The translations under genes and the position numbers were made by a program. Positions 24,091 through 42,668 of a stretch of 64,000 nt of DNA are shown piece by piece. Within the stretch, counting starts at the first letter, position 1. Each line of letters starts with the position of its first letter. Source of the stretch: Glandiceps talaboti (lineage: Eukaryota > Hemichordata > Enteropneusta > Spengelidae); the NCBI RefSeq assembly GCF_964340395.1, contig NC_135565.1, forward strand, positions 2,340,001 through 2,404,000, written 5' to 3'. Below the pieces are notes generated by a model. That model was not told where the DNA came from and did not search any database. It saw only the letters and a list, made by a program, of their open reading frames with translations.

Positions 24091-25090
24091 ACCAACGTCA
24101 GTTCTATCCCCTTCTTTAAATAACGGTACAACCCCAACTCGTTTCCACTCTGCAGGAACCTGTCCTGTCTGTAGAGACAGATTAAAACTTAACAATGAAG
24201 ATGATATATACGGAGCCGCATATTTAAATAACCGTGCACTGACATTGTCAATACCAATGGCTTTAGCAATACAGAGTTTCAACAATTGTCTACTAACGTA
24301 TTCAGTGGTTATGGGCTTAAAGTAGAAGTTACTGTCACATTGGGTTAAAAGTGTAGTATTTCGATTTGTAAACTTCATTGCCAGCTTGGATCCAATTGTA
24401 GCAAAAAGTTATTAAATGCATTTGCTTTTGTTTTTTGTATGGGTGTTGATATGATCATCCACTTTCAAACTCATGACACTCTCATTAGACTGGGTTGGCA
24501 ACAATTTTATCAAAGTGTTCCAAAGATTTTTTGAGTCACTGCTATTTTGATCTAATTGCGATGTAAAATATTCTTTTTTCAATTGTACCCTCATGTTGTT
24601 AACATAATTTCTAACTTTCTGTAATTTTGCCCAAATACTGGCATCCTTATCATGTTTTTCTGCACAATGTTTGAGTCTATCACGTTCATATGTTAATGCA
24701 ATGCATTCACATGTTATCCACGGGGTATGTTCTCGCCTACGAGTGATAGTCCGAAATGGAGCATTAGAATCACACACTGGTATGAAAAGCTCCTTCCACA
24801 TGCCCCAAGCGTCATCTGGGTGATCGTGAATTTCAATTGTCTACCAGGGGATATTGCGAACTTCATCACAGAACTTCTCTGCATCGAAATTCTTGAAAGA
24901 TCTAGTTTTCACCTGTTTTGGTGCAGACTTTACTTTCTGTATTTTACGAACGGCGTACACCAGACGATGATCGCTTAGACCGATGGAAAGAACTATGGCT
25001 TTAGATGTATGAGCTTGGTCGTTACACAGAATTAAATCAATAAGAGTTTCTGAGCTATTGGTTACACGGGTGACGTCTTTCACTAGATTT
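24090..25090 (-). pseudogene. Fragment of a second non-LTR retrotransposon ORF2
   Basis: On the minus strand the order is: the end of an apurinic-type endonuclease (SSETLIDLILCN; GLSDHRLVYAVRK) at about 25083-24841, a linker (TPWITCECIAL; NLWNTLIKLLP) at 24801-24412, and the start of the reverse transcriptase (KAIGIDNVSARLFKYAAPYI; VPLFKEGDRTDV) at 24378-24090. It stops just before the expected NYRPIS block, where the 28-bp minisatellite begins. Both ends are lost, and stops or shifts separate the pieces. It differs in sequence from the 50696-55029 family. Clade assignment beyond 'CR1/L2/Jockey-like' is not possible by eye. Confidence 0.88.
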
Positions 25091-25184
25091 CTTTATTGAA
25101 AAACCTTACAGAAATTAATGAGACGTTGTCATCCATAGTTGGTATGCTTGGTTAAAACCATGACTTTGTCATCCATAGTTCGTA

Positions 25185-25245
25185 TGTGTGGTTTGTTGGT
25201 TTGTTGGTTGGTTGGTTGGTTGGTTGGTTGGTTGGTTGGTTGGTT
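25185..25245. repeat. (GGTT)n microsatellite
   Basis: A run of GGTT units lies between two copies of 'gactttgtcat(c/g)catagttcgtatg', which itself recurs four times at 25120-25475. Confidence 0.95.
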
Positions 25246-25289
25246 TCTTGAGATGATGACTTTGTCATGCATAGTTCGTATGGTTGGCT

Positions 25290-25440
25290 ATAGTATGTAT
25301 GTATGTATGTATGTATGTATGTATGTATGTATGTATGTATGTATGTAGGTAGGTAGGTAGGTAGGTAGGTAGGTATGTATGTATGTATGTATGTATGTAT
25401 GTATGTAGGTAGGTAGGTAGGTAGGTAGGTAGGTAGGTAT
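25290..25440. repeat. (GTAT)n and (GTAG)n tetranucleotide repeats
   Basis: Alternating blocks of GTAT and GTAG tetranucleotides end 70 bp before the first lectin exon. They may influence the lectin promoter region, but that is inference. Confidence 0.95.
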
Positions 25441-25509
25441 GTTTGAAACTATATGACTTTGTCATCCATAATCATTTCTTCATTTCCATTAAGGGTCCCG
25501 ACGTTCAGC

Positions 25510-31241
<5,732 letters not shown>

Positions 31242-31246
31242 ACATG

Positions 31247-31378
31247 GTAACCTACCAATGGCCGGGGACTTTGATGATTGTAACCTACCGATGGCCGGGG
31301 ACTTTGATGATTGTAACCTACCAATGGCCGGGGACTTTGATGATTGTAACCTACCAATGGCAGGGGACTTTGATGATG
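31247..31378. repeat. 33-bp tandem repeat, four copies, next to the lectin stop
   Basis: The unit is AACCTACCAATGGCCGGGGA followed by CTTTGATGATTGT. It starts six bases after the predicted lectin stop and is open in one plus frame (NLPMAGDFDDC repeats). That is not the frame used by the phase-1 splice into this exon, so I place it in the 3' UTR. AATAAA at 31434-31439 could serve as poly(A) signal. Confidence 0.85.
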
Positions 31379-31554
31379 ATGACATATTAAATTACAACAA
31401 CATAAATACAGAAAATATGACTGTAAAGAAAGAAATAAAGAACTACAATGAAATTAAAACATATATATTCAAACTTTTAAAGCATAACTTAACTTGTGTA
31501 CTTAGTCAATACCCACTAAGGGTTATCATTATTTGTTAAACTTGAGTCATTTAC

Positions 31555-32715
31555 TTCGTGTACATATTATACATGGTACAAGGCTCTCTATTGCAGCCAT
31601 TAACTAGACATTATACATGGTACAAGGCTCTCTATTGCAGCCATTAACTAAACATTATACATGGTACAAGGCTCTCTATTGCAGCCATTAACTAAACATT
31701 ATACATGGTACAAGGCTCTCTATTGCAGCCATTAACTAGACATTATACATGGTACAAGGCTCTCTATTGCAGCCATTAACTAGACATTATACATGGTACA
31801 AGGCTCTCTATTGCAGCCATTAACTAGACATTATACATGGTACAAGGCTCTCTATTGCAGTCATTAACTAGACATTATACATGGTACAAGGTTATCTATT
31901 GCAGCCATTAACTAGACATTATACATGGTACAAGGCTATCTATTGCAGCCATTAACTAGACATTATAAATGGTACAAGGCTCTCTATTGCAGCCATTAAC
32001 TAGACATTATACATGGTACAAGGCTCTCTATTGCAGCCATTAACTAGACATTATACATGGTACAAGGCTCTCTATTGCAGCCATTAACTAGACATTATAC
32101 ATGGTACAAGGCTCTCTATTGCAGCCATTAACTAGACATTATACATGGTACAAGGCTCTCTATTGCAGCCATTAACTAGACATTATACATGGTACAAGGC
32201 TCTCTATTGCAGCCATTAACTAGACATTATACATGGTACAAGGCTATCTATTGCAGCCATTAACTAGACATTATACATGGTACAAGGCTCTCTATTGCAG
32301 CCATTAACTAGACATTATACATGGTACAAGGCTCTCTATTGCAGCCATTAACTAGACATTATACATGGTACAAGGCTCTCTATTGCAGCCATTAACTAGA
32401 CATTATACATGGTACAAGGCTCTCTATTGCAGCCATTAACTAGACATTATACATGGTACAAGGCTCTCTATTGCAGCCATTAACTAGACATTATACATGG
32501 TACAAGGCTCTCTATTGCATTCATTAACTAGACATTATACATGGTACAAGGCTCTCTATTGCAGCCATTAACTAGACATTATACATGGTACAAGGCTCTC
32601 TATTGCAGCCATTAACTAGACATTATACATGGTACAAGGCTATCTATTGCAGCCATTAACTAGACATTATACATGTTACAAGGCTCTCTATTGCAGCCAT
32701 TAACAAGTCATTGAG
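31555..32715. repeat. 44-bp minisatellite, left part (about 26 copies)
   Basis: The unit is CATTATACATGGTACAAGGC, then TCTCTATTGCAGCCATTAAC and TAGA. Units are almost identical, with a TCTC/TATC alternation. The array is split by the insertion at 32716-33757. Confidence 0.98.
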
Positions 32716-33759
32716 AATGACATAGTCCCCGCTATAATTGGGTTTTAAGGAATTATCACTACTCTGATCACGCAACAACATTTGTGAACCTAAAACAAAC
32801 AGACTTAGATATGTTGTGTGTGCTTGTTGGACATGGAATATGCCTCCAACAATAAAGGATTGGTTGGGTATGGGGGATCATATCACGATGAAAATGGAGT
32901 CTGAGTTATGGCTTTGGACATGGAAAATTCACAAACAAAATGGCTGCCAGGTAGCCATATTGGATCGTATCACGACGAAAATGGATATGCACATGTATGT
33001 CATAGAATACTGTCCTAATACCAACTTTAAATGAGATCTGTTCAAGCATGTCTGAGTTATGGCTTTGGACATGAAAATTCGCAAACAAAATGGCTGCCAG
33101 GCAGCCATATTGGATCGTATCACGACGAAAATGGATATACACATGTATGTCATAGAACACTGTCCTAATACCAACTTTGAATGAGATCTGTTCAAGCATG
33201 TCTGAGTTATGGCTTTGGACATGAAAATTCACAAACAAAATGGCTACCAGGCAGCCATATTGGATCGTATCACAATGAAAATGGATATGCACATGTATGT
33301 CATAGAACACTGTCCTAATACCAACTTTGAATGAGATCTGTTCAAGCATGTCTGAGTTATGGCTTTGGACATGAAAATTCACAAACAAAATGGCTGCTAG
33401 GCAGCCATATTGGATCGTATCATGACAACAATGAATATGCACATGTATGTCATAGAACACTGTCCTAATGCCAACTTTGAATGAGATCTGTTCAAGCATG
33501 TCTGAGTTATGGCTCTAGACAGGGAAAATTCGCAAACAAAATGGTTGCTAGGCGGCCATATTGGATCGTATCATAAAACAAATTGACGTGCATATGTATG
33601 CCATAGTATGTTGCCCCTGTGCCAAGTTTGAAAAAAATCGGTCCAGGCATCTCCAAGAAACAGCTGCGGACGGACAGACGGACGGACGCACGGACGGACG
33701 GACGGACAGACGGAACCCAATCCATAAGTCCCCGTTCCGGACTTCGTCCACGGGGACTA
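32710..33759. mobile_element. Insertion with TAGTCCCCG terminal inverted repeats and internal 150-bp repeats
   Basis: The element interrupts the 44-bp minisatellite. It carries TAGTCCCCG at 32723-32731 and CGGGGACTA at 33751-33759. The 3' end also folds into a strong hairpin: AGTCCCCGT and ACGGGGACT around an inner GGAC/GTCC stem. Inside are about four direct repeats with an exact period of 150 bp (32950-33520), a (GGAC)n stretch (33665-33710), and 'CCATATTGGATCGTATCA' in every unit. The array word TAAC is present on both sides, compatible with a 4-bp target duplication. No transposase is present, so this is non-autonomous. Class unknown. Confidence 0.72.
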
Positions 33760-34437
33760 ACTAGACATTATACATGGTACAAGGCTATCTATTGCAGCCA
33801 TTAACTAGACATTATACATGGTACAAGGCTATCTATTGCAGCCATTAACTAGACATTATACATGGTACAAGGCTCTCTATTGCAGCCATTAACTAGACAT
33901 TATACATGGTACAAGGCTATCTATTGCAGCCATTAACTAGACATTATACATGGTACAAGGCTCTCTATTGCAGCCATTAACTAGACATTATACATGGTAC
34001 AAGGCTCTCTATTGCAGCCATTAACTAGACATTATACATGGTACAAGGCTATCTATTGCAGCCATTAACTAGACATTATAAATGGTACAAGGCTCTCTAT
34101 TGCAGCCATTAACTAGACATTATACATGGTACAAGGCTCTCTATTGCAGCCATTAACTAGACATTATACATGGTACAAGGCTATCTATTGCAGCCATTAA
34201 CTAGACATTATACATGGTACAAGGCTCTCTATTGCAGCCATTAACTAGACATTATGGTACAAGGCTCTCTATTGCAGCCATTAACTAGACATTATACATG
34301 GTACAAGGCTCTCTATTGCAGCCATTAACTAGACATTATACATGGTACAAGGCTCTCTATTGCAGCCATTAACTAGACATTATACATGGTACAAGGCTCT
34401 CTATTGCAGCCATTACCTAGACATTATTCATGGTACA
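33757..34437. repeat. 44-bp minisatellite, right part (about 15 copies)
   Basis: Same unit as at 31555-32715, continuing after the insertion, which shows the element landed in an existing array. One unit near 34250 lacks ATAC. Confidence 0.98.
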
Positions 34438-34439
34438 AA

Positions 34440-34676
34440 GCTTTTTCCAGCGAATTCTAATTAATGCAATGGAACATAGGAAAACATGTTTAACCTGATG
34501 GGGAATTGTAATTGTTTTCTCTTTCTTTCTCTCTTATTATTTCTTTGAAGTCATTAGTTGCTATTTTAACATGATATTGTGTATGTATTTGACTTCTATG
34601 TAAATGCTGCTCCTAATGTTTTTAGTGAGCCCCTGATATAAAAGGGATGCAGAAAATAAATAAATAAATAAAAATA
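34440..34676 (+). mobile_element. 3' fragment of a non-LTR retroelement
   Basis: Non-coding sequence ending GATGCAGAAAATAAATAAATAAATAAA, preceded by TTTTTAGTGAGCCCCTGATA. It has the same tail design as the minus-strand fragment at 9775-9900. It begins exactly where the 44-bp array stops. Confidence 0.55.
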
Positions 34677-34689
34677 CACTACAACATTA

Positions 34690-34740
34690 ACAGCAATTAT
34701 GTCATACTGCCACCTAGTGGTCAGCTCTATGGAATTCGTT
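34690..34740 (+). mobile_element. Short Penelope 3'-end-like fragment
   Basis: TCATACTGCCACCTAGTGGTCAGCTCT matches, with one change, the block at 58205-58232 that follows a Penelope C-terminal coding remnant. Confidence 0.45.
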
Positions 34741-34835
34741 CATTTGTCGTGGTGTTTGTTAGCCTATATTTAATTACAAGTGAGTGATTGCCATGGGAAT
34801 GTTTTGTATATACCTAATGTCTGTCTGTCTGTCTG

Positions 34836-35283
<448 letters not shown>

Positions 35284-35347
35284 ATGTATGGATACTAGCT
35301 GGTCAATTGCCATAATGTAGTGTACCACAAAATTGTACATTTCGAGA

Positions 35348-35349
<2 letters not shown>

Positions 35350-35412
<63 letters not shown>
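35350..35412. repeat. (GT)n microsatellite
   Basis: About 31 GT units, followed by G-rich runs at 35413-35425 and 35500-35512. Confidence 0.98.
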
Positions 35413-35413
<1 letters not shown>

Positions 35414-35627
35414 AGGGGGGAGGGGTTACCATATAATTACATATATCAGAATCTATGTAACCGGGGGGAGGACTATGAACATTCTTGGGTTAATTTTCGG
35501 GGGGGGGGGGGAGCAGGTATGAATTGTTTGACCGCATGAAGGGGATTGAACTGTGACTAAAATTTTGACCAAAGTATTTTTTCCTCCCCCACTATCAATT
35601 TTGTTTTTCCTCCCCCACTATAAATTT

Positions 35628-36400
35628 GTGGGAGAGACACATATATGACACATTGTAACAGAGAGACATATATGACACATTGTAACAGAGAGACATATAT
35701 GACACATTGTAACAGAGAGACACATATATGACACATTGTAACAGACAGACATATATGACACATTGTAACAGAGAGACACATATATGACACATTGTAACAG
35801 ACAGACATATATGACACATTGTAACAGATAGAGAGACACATATATGACACATTGTAACGGAGAGACACATATATGACACATTGTAACAGAGAGACACATA
35901 TATGACACATTGTAACAGATAGAGAGACACATATATGACACATTGTAACAGAGAGACACATATATGACACATTGTAACAGATAGAGAGACACATATATGA
36001 CACATTGTAACAGATAGAGAGACATATATATGACACATTGTAACAGAGAGACACATATATGACACATTGTAACAGATAGAGAGACACATATATGACACAT
36101 TGTAACAGATAGAGAGACATATATATGACACATTGTAACAGAGAGACACATATATGACACATTGTAACGGAGAGACACATATATGACACATTGTAACAGA
36201 GAGACACATATATGACACATTGTAACAGATAGAGAGACACATATATGACACATTGTAACAGAGAGACACATATATGAAACATTGTAACAGATAGAGAGAC
36301 ACATATATGACACATTGTAACAGACAGACATATATATGACACATTGTAACAGAGACATATACTAGTATATGACACATTGTAACAGAGACACATATATGAC
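35628..36400. repeat. 28-32-bp minisatellite (GACACATTGTAACAGAGAGA)
   Basis: About 26 copies of ATATATGACACATTGTAACAGAGAGACAC, with GATA-insert variants (CAGATAGAGAGA). It runs straight into the (GA)n tract at 36401. The GAGAGA inside the unit may be the seed of that tract. Minus-strand frames across it are repeat artefacts. Confidence 0.95.
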
Positions 36401-36531
<131 letters not shown>

Positions 36532-36549
36532 GCCCCTCCCAGCCAATTT

Positions 36550-37660
36550 CTCTTTTTTTCCCCCGGCCGTAACGTCATACTGTTCTTAGGGCCAAAAACA
36601 TGATTAGTATTAATTATGAAACGACATGTACCACATCGAGTATGATCGCATGGAAATGAACCAGCATTAACTTCCAATCCATGTTGTTCTGTATGGACCA
36701 CCATATCTCTAAGACTGGTAGAACGACGCCAAGCTGTTAAAGGTGCTTCAGCAAAAACAATGAATTATTAACCTATTACTATTATTAGAACTATTCTTAT
36801 CATTACAACGTAAGATATTAAAATGCTTCTTAACTCTGGTGGAAAAGGGATGGTATGGTTAGAGCCAATATGGGACGATCGTTGTTACGCTTCTGATCAT
36901 GTGATTTGATACAAGCTTCCCTAGACAACGATGACACCTTTTGTAAAGCCGCATTGGTAACCGACATAGGATAACCACGTTGATGGAAGTACGTGCAAAA
37001 TTCAGCAGACCTTTCTCTGAAATCCAAATCACTACTACAAATACGACGTAAACGAAGTAATTGTGAATAGGGAATGGAATCTTTACACTTATTAGGATGT
37101 GATGAACCATACTACAAATATGAAAGTGAATCAGTAGGTTTAGTATAAATAGATGTAGCTATATCATCACCATCAATCCTACGGGAGATGTCAAGGAAGT
37201 TGATAGCAATGTATCACGTTGTACGTCTTCAGTGATATTTTCTTCCAATTCCTGGTAAAAATCTGTTCAAAAGTTGTCTCTCTGGCTCTGCCTCAGCTAC
37301 ATACAAAACTTTATGCCAACTACCGCTCCACCCTTATCAGCAATATCATTGCGTTCATTGCTAAGAGATGTAATATCATCGCGTTCTTCCTTAGTGATGA
37401 TACTGAAAGGAAACTTGTTATTAAATTTAATAGTATAAACCTCACAGCTGCAAACATTGATAGAGTACTATTGTGACCAGCTGGTGGGGTCCAACGAGAT
37501 TTAATTAGGAGGGCTCCAATCGTTGGTTATTGGTTTTATTAACATTAGATGTGTCACCTTGGGTATTATAATCAAAGTACTCTTTCAAGAGAATACGACG
37601 GAAAAAAATTCAACCACGTTTACACCTAAAAAAATTGTGTGGTTCCGATTACACTCAATT
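36550..37660 (-). pseudogene. Decayed Penelope-like element polyprotein
   Basis: On the minus strand, in order: an N-terminal block (RWTPPAGHNSTL near 37490), the Penelope signature ADKGGAVVG (near 37340), LAEAE/FYQELEEN-like residues with stops (near 37270), then a jump to FLDISRRIDGDD and YTKPTDS (37200-37130). SIPYSQLLRLRRICSS with RGYPMSV follows (37090-36960), then a frameshift at about 36830. The linker domain (PLTAWRRSTSLRDMV; GSFPCDHTRCGTC) spans 36760-36600. The reverse transcriptase palm with its catalytic aspartates is deleted, and the GIY-YIG nuclease is replaced by a (GA)n tract. The family is recognised from its conserved linker cysteines and the LRLRRIC motif. It is non-functional. 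Confidence 0.88.
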
Positions 37661-37688
37661 TTAGAATAGGTGGGGTAGGTAAATTTTT

Positions 37689-38333
<645 letters not shown>

Positions 38334-38727
38334 TATTTGTTTTTTCATATGTGGCTGTCTAGTTTAGGTAGTTATGTTTTCCGTTGTATTACAGATTGGT
38401 TTTACTTTGTCTTTTTAAGTTTATCAATTTTCACATTCACTAATTTTCGCGAGACTTCACAATTTTCGCGATTTTATTATTTTTTCTCAAATACGTAAAA
38501 AAATTAAAGTCGGCGTGAAAAACTAGGTGGGGTTAGGTAACTGGAACCAAACGTTTTTTAGGCCTTAACAGGAATAAATGTAAGCCCCCTACTGAGAACA
38601 TCTCGTTCAGAATCGGATATATCAAGATCTTATGGGATGGTGACGACAAGCCCCTTAGATGTATTATTAATAAGGGGGCTGTCGGTCAATGCCAGGTTGT
38701 GTGTAACTTATGGTTGAGTTCGTTGTA

Positions 38728-38749
38728 TGTATGTATGTATGTATGTATG

Positions 38750-38780
<31 letters not shown>
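38728..38780. repeat. (GTAT)n microsatellite
   Basis: About 13 GTAT units. Confidence 0.97.
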
Positions 38781-38983
38781 GTTTTTGTTATGATTGTATG
38801 CGTCTAATCACTCTTCCCTGGATGCCATTAATTGGATCTCATACACAGTAAATACACTCCCGCCACCGACATTTGATGAATTTGCTACTCTGCTGATACA
38901 CCGGTCTTCACGCTTTTCCCTGATTGGTCAATAGCCCTCATTTGTAACTGTCAGTCGAAATTTAACCCCCACGCTGGAGTACA

Positions 38984-39126
38984 AGTATGTATGTATGTAT
39001 GTATGTATGTATGTATGTATGTATGTATGTATGTATGCATGCATGTGTGTATGTATGTATGTACGTACGTACGTACGTACGTGTGTATGTATGAGTATGT
39101 ATGTATGTATGTAAGTGTGTGTACGC

Positions 39127-39157
<31 letters not shown>

Positions 39158-39188
39158 TGTATGTGTGTGTGTGAGTGTGTGTGTGTGC
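38984..39188. repeat. (GTAT)n/(GTAC)n/(GTGT)n compound microsatellite
   Basis: Tetranucleotide runs open several frames on both strands; these are artefacts. Confidence 0.97.
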
Positions 39189-39504
39189 GCACGCATCAAC
39201 CTATTCAGTTCATATCAGATATCAGATAATTTGTAATAAACCAAGAGTGCAGACTGTAGAGAATATTAACTTTATTACAAAGTACTGAAATCTTTGGTAA
39301 GCCAAGTGTTACACATAGTCTAGGTACAAAGTGAAATTAGCGTTTTTATTTAAAATCGTATTTCACATAGTAACCACAACCTGCCTCCAGTTTAGTGGTA
39401 CTGAGCCTGGCTATTGTATTGTTCTTTTCCACACATGTATACATAAATATTAATTCACTGCTTCTCCTTTCTGTATATAGCCTGTCTATGTTGAAATCAT
39501 AACA

Positions 39505-39912
39505 TACCATGACTACACAGCCAACAGCCTGTCTACTGATGTGATGGCATTACCATACATTAGTTGCCATGACTACACAGACAACAAAGCCTGTCTACTG
39601 ATGTGATGGTTTTACCATACATTAGTTGCCATGACTACACAGCCAACAGCCTGCTTACTGATGTGATGGCATTACCATGCATTAGTTGCCATGACTACAC
39701 AGCAAACAGCCTGTCTACTGATGTGATGGCATTACCATGCATTAGTTGCCATGACTACACAGCCAACAGCCTGTCAACTGGTGTGATGGCATTACCATAC
39801 ATTAGTTGCCATGGCTACACAGCCAACAGCCTGTCTACTGATGTGATGGTATTGCCATGCATTAGTTGCCATGACTACACAGACAACAAACAGCCTGCCT
39901 ACTGATGTGATG
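39505..39912. repeat. 60-bp tandem repeat, about 6.5 copies
   Basis: The unit is CATGACTACACAGCCAACAG, then CCTGTCTACTGATGTGATGG and CATTACCATACATTAGTTGC. It is a multiple of three and open in one plus frame for 100 codons. No start context or domain supports a gene. Confidence 0.95.
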
Positions 39913-40440
39913 GCATTACTATAGATTACTACAGTCCTGCTATCCGATGATTTAAACAGATTTGTATTGAGAACGTGCAGGTTACTTTTAAAACATGATC
40001 TTTTAAGACACTATTGGTTATTATTGGTTGAAAAAAATTTCATTACATAAAAGATCAGAAAACATTATCAAAGACTAAATTAACACACAGTGTAGTAAGA
40101 GTCTTTGTAGGGAAATCAATCTATATTTTACAAATGGTACAAATCTCTGTATTACATTCACAACCATGCACTATACAATATGTTATCCACAACTCTCCCT
40201 GATTGGTATGCTTAGAACTTCTTTATTTTCTTAACATTTTTAAACATAATAATTACCGTTAATATAATATGTAACAAAAGTATGCTTTACAGTAAAAAAT
40301 ACCACCAATGGTGTTGTAGCACAACTGTACAGTTTTTAAAGATGTTTATCCATATGGTAGTCCATGCTAACATTAAGTGTTCATTTGCTGAATAACTATC
40401 CAGTTGCCTATCCAACCATGTTGCTATCTTTACGATATAT
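39913..40440. other. Unique AT-rich region
   Basis: No gene or clear repeat seen. Confidence 0.4.
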
Positions 40441-40815
40441 GCTATCATTATATTATGGGCGTGGTCATGTTGTTAGATATATTTGCATACATTTGTGTAT
40501 GTTTTTGTTCACTTGTGTATGAATTCCTGATAATATCTTTGCAATATACATGATCATTTGGCTGTTGCTATGGGCGTGGTCTTGTTGATAGGCATATTAC
40601 ATACATTTTTTGAATGTTTAATCAATTGTCTATTAAACACTTGTTATCTTTGCGAAATACACCACCGTTTGGCTGTTGCTATGGGCGTGGTCATGGTTGC
40701 TAGAGTATTTGCATACATTTTTTGAATGTTTATTCACTTGCCTATCAGATGATGTTGTTATTTGACCAAAATATACTGCCATTTAGTTGTTGCTAAAGGG
40801 CGTGGTCATGGTTGC
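40441..40815. repeat. ~115-bp tandem repeat with GGGCGTGGTC, four copies
   Basis: GTTGCTATGGGCGTGGTCATG recurs at about 40455, 40570, 40680 and 40798. Between copies lie ATTTGCATACATTTTTTGAA and a 'TATCTTTGCAATATAC'-like block. Confidence 0.8.
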
Positions 40816-40819
40816 TAGG

Positions 40820-41295
40820 GCCAATTTTGTCAAAATGTTTTGAAGATAATCTGCAGAATAACACTTTCAGAAACATCTTGCTAGGTTTCAGACTCATTGA
40901 CCAAGTACTTTTTGAGATATACGTTTTTGACCAAAAAATAAATTTCAGCCCAATCTGCTCAGTAGTTTTGGAATTACAGATTTTTAACCAAAAAGACACA
41001 TTTTTAGCCCTAATTTGCATATTACTGATGGAATCATCATGCCATGAACAAATTTTACTTTACACCCCCTTAAGAATGTTCCCACCAAATTTCACACCAA
41101 TCTGCCTAGTAGTTTCGGAGTTTAATTTTTTTTTTTTTTACCAAAAATCACATTTTTTGACCCAAATCACACACCTGTGATGCGATCACTTTGATTTGAA
41201 CAATTTCCCAACTAGACACCCAAGGTAATGGACCCACCAAATATCATGGCAATCGGTTCAGCGGTTTTTGACTTTAAGTTGTTTCCACACACACT

Positions 41296-41330
<35 letters not shown>

Positions 41331-41385
41331 GCCGGCCGATCACTATAGCACTACTGATCCTCAGTTCAATTGTGCTAAAAATAAA
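40820..41385 (+). repeat. Dispersed repeat family R2, long copy
   Basis: Contains ACCAAAAAGACACATTTTTA with ATTTGCATATTACTGATG (shared with the 5540-7780 array) and AACTAGACACCCAAGGTAATG. These are followed by CACACAC, a (GACA)n run (41297-41330), and TCACTATAGCACTACTGATC to TTGTGCTAAAAAT. Its 3' half matches the copy at 55278-55533. The family looks like a short non-autonomous mobile element with an internal microsatellite. Confidence 0.7.
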
Positions 41386-41687
41386 ATCCTAAAAAATAAT
41401 GTACAAAAATGTACTACCAACCAAATTAAACATTTACTCTAAATAAAATACTTTTCAATGTCAACATATCCCTAACTTTGGTGGTCAGTTTGTATGAAGA
41501 GTATTAATAAGTAAATTTCTTTTGTTATACCTGTTTAGTATAATCTGTATCTTTGGCAAAATCATAACATGTGCATATATTGTCCTTTGTTTTGTTACAA
41601 ATATTCTGCATGTCTTTCAAGAAAATCTGTTGACAAATTACTAAAATTGCTATCTCCTTCTACAATAAATCATTATTTTGAGAACAG

Positions 41688-42668
41688 ATGAACATGGGTA
41701 TTCAGAATCTCATGGGTATCCAGAATCTCATGGGTATCCAGAATCTCATTTGTATTCAGAATCTCATTTGTATTCAGAATCTCATGGGTATTCAGAATCT
41801 CATTTGTATCCAGAATCTCATGGGTATCCAGAATCTCATGGGTATTCAGAATCTCATTTGTATTCAGAATCTCATGGGTATCCAGAAACTCATGGGTATC
41901 CAGAATCTGATGGGTATTCAGAATCTCATGGGTATTCAGAATCTCATGGGTATTCAGAATCTCATGGGTATTCAGAATCTCATGGGTATTCAGAATCTCA
42001 TGGGTATTCAGAAACTCATGGGTATTCAGAATCTCATGGGTATTCAGAAACTCATGGGTATCCAGAATCTCATGGGTATCCAGAAACTCATGGGTATTCA
42101 GAATCTCATTTGTATCCAGAATCTGATGGGTATTCAGAATCTCATGGGTATTCAGAAACTGATGGGTATTCAGAATCTCATTTGTATCCAGAATCTCATG
42201 GGTATCCAGAAACTCATGGGTATTCAGAATCTCATTTGTATTCAGAATCTCATGGGTATTCAGAATCTCATTTGTATTCAGAATCTCATGGGTATTCAGA
42301 ATCTCATGGGTATTCAGAATCTCATGGGTATCCAGAATCTCATGGGTATTCAGAATCTCATTTGTATTCAGAATCTCATGGGTATTCAGAATCTCATGGG
42401 TATTCAGAATCTCATGGGTATCCAGAATCTCATGGGTATTCAGAATCTCATTTGTATTCAGAATCTCATGGGTATTCAGAATCTCATGGGTATTCAGAAT
42501 CTCATGGGTATCCAGAATCTCATGGGTATTCAGAATCTCATTTGTATTCAGAATCTGATGGGTATCCAGAATCTCATGGGTATTCAGAAACTCATTTGTA
42601 TTCAGAATCTCATGGGTATTCAGAATCTCATTTGTATTCAGAATCTCATTTGTATTCAGAAACTCATC
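41688..42668. repeat. 18-bp minisatellite, about 54 copies
   Basis: The unit is GGGTATTCAGAATCTCAT with GGG/TTT, ATTC/ATCC, TCTC/AACTC and TCAT/TGAT variants. Eighteen is a multiple of three and the unit lacks stops in two plus frames and one minus frame. Hexapeptide repeats (YSESHG, GIQNLM or LNTHEI) therefore run for 337-355 codons. I annotate it as satellite DNA; see findings. Confidence 0.97.

Noticed and set aside
25139-25465. Short Gly/Trp/Val- and Thr/Tyr-rich frames
   Set aside because: GGTT and GTAT/GTAG microsatellite translations.
32906-33499. 197-codon minus frame with 50-residue repeats
   Set aside because: The exact 150-bp repeats inside a non-autonomous mobile element keep the frame open; no domain is recognisable.
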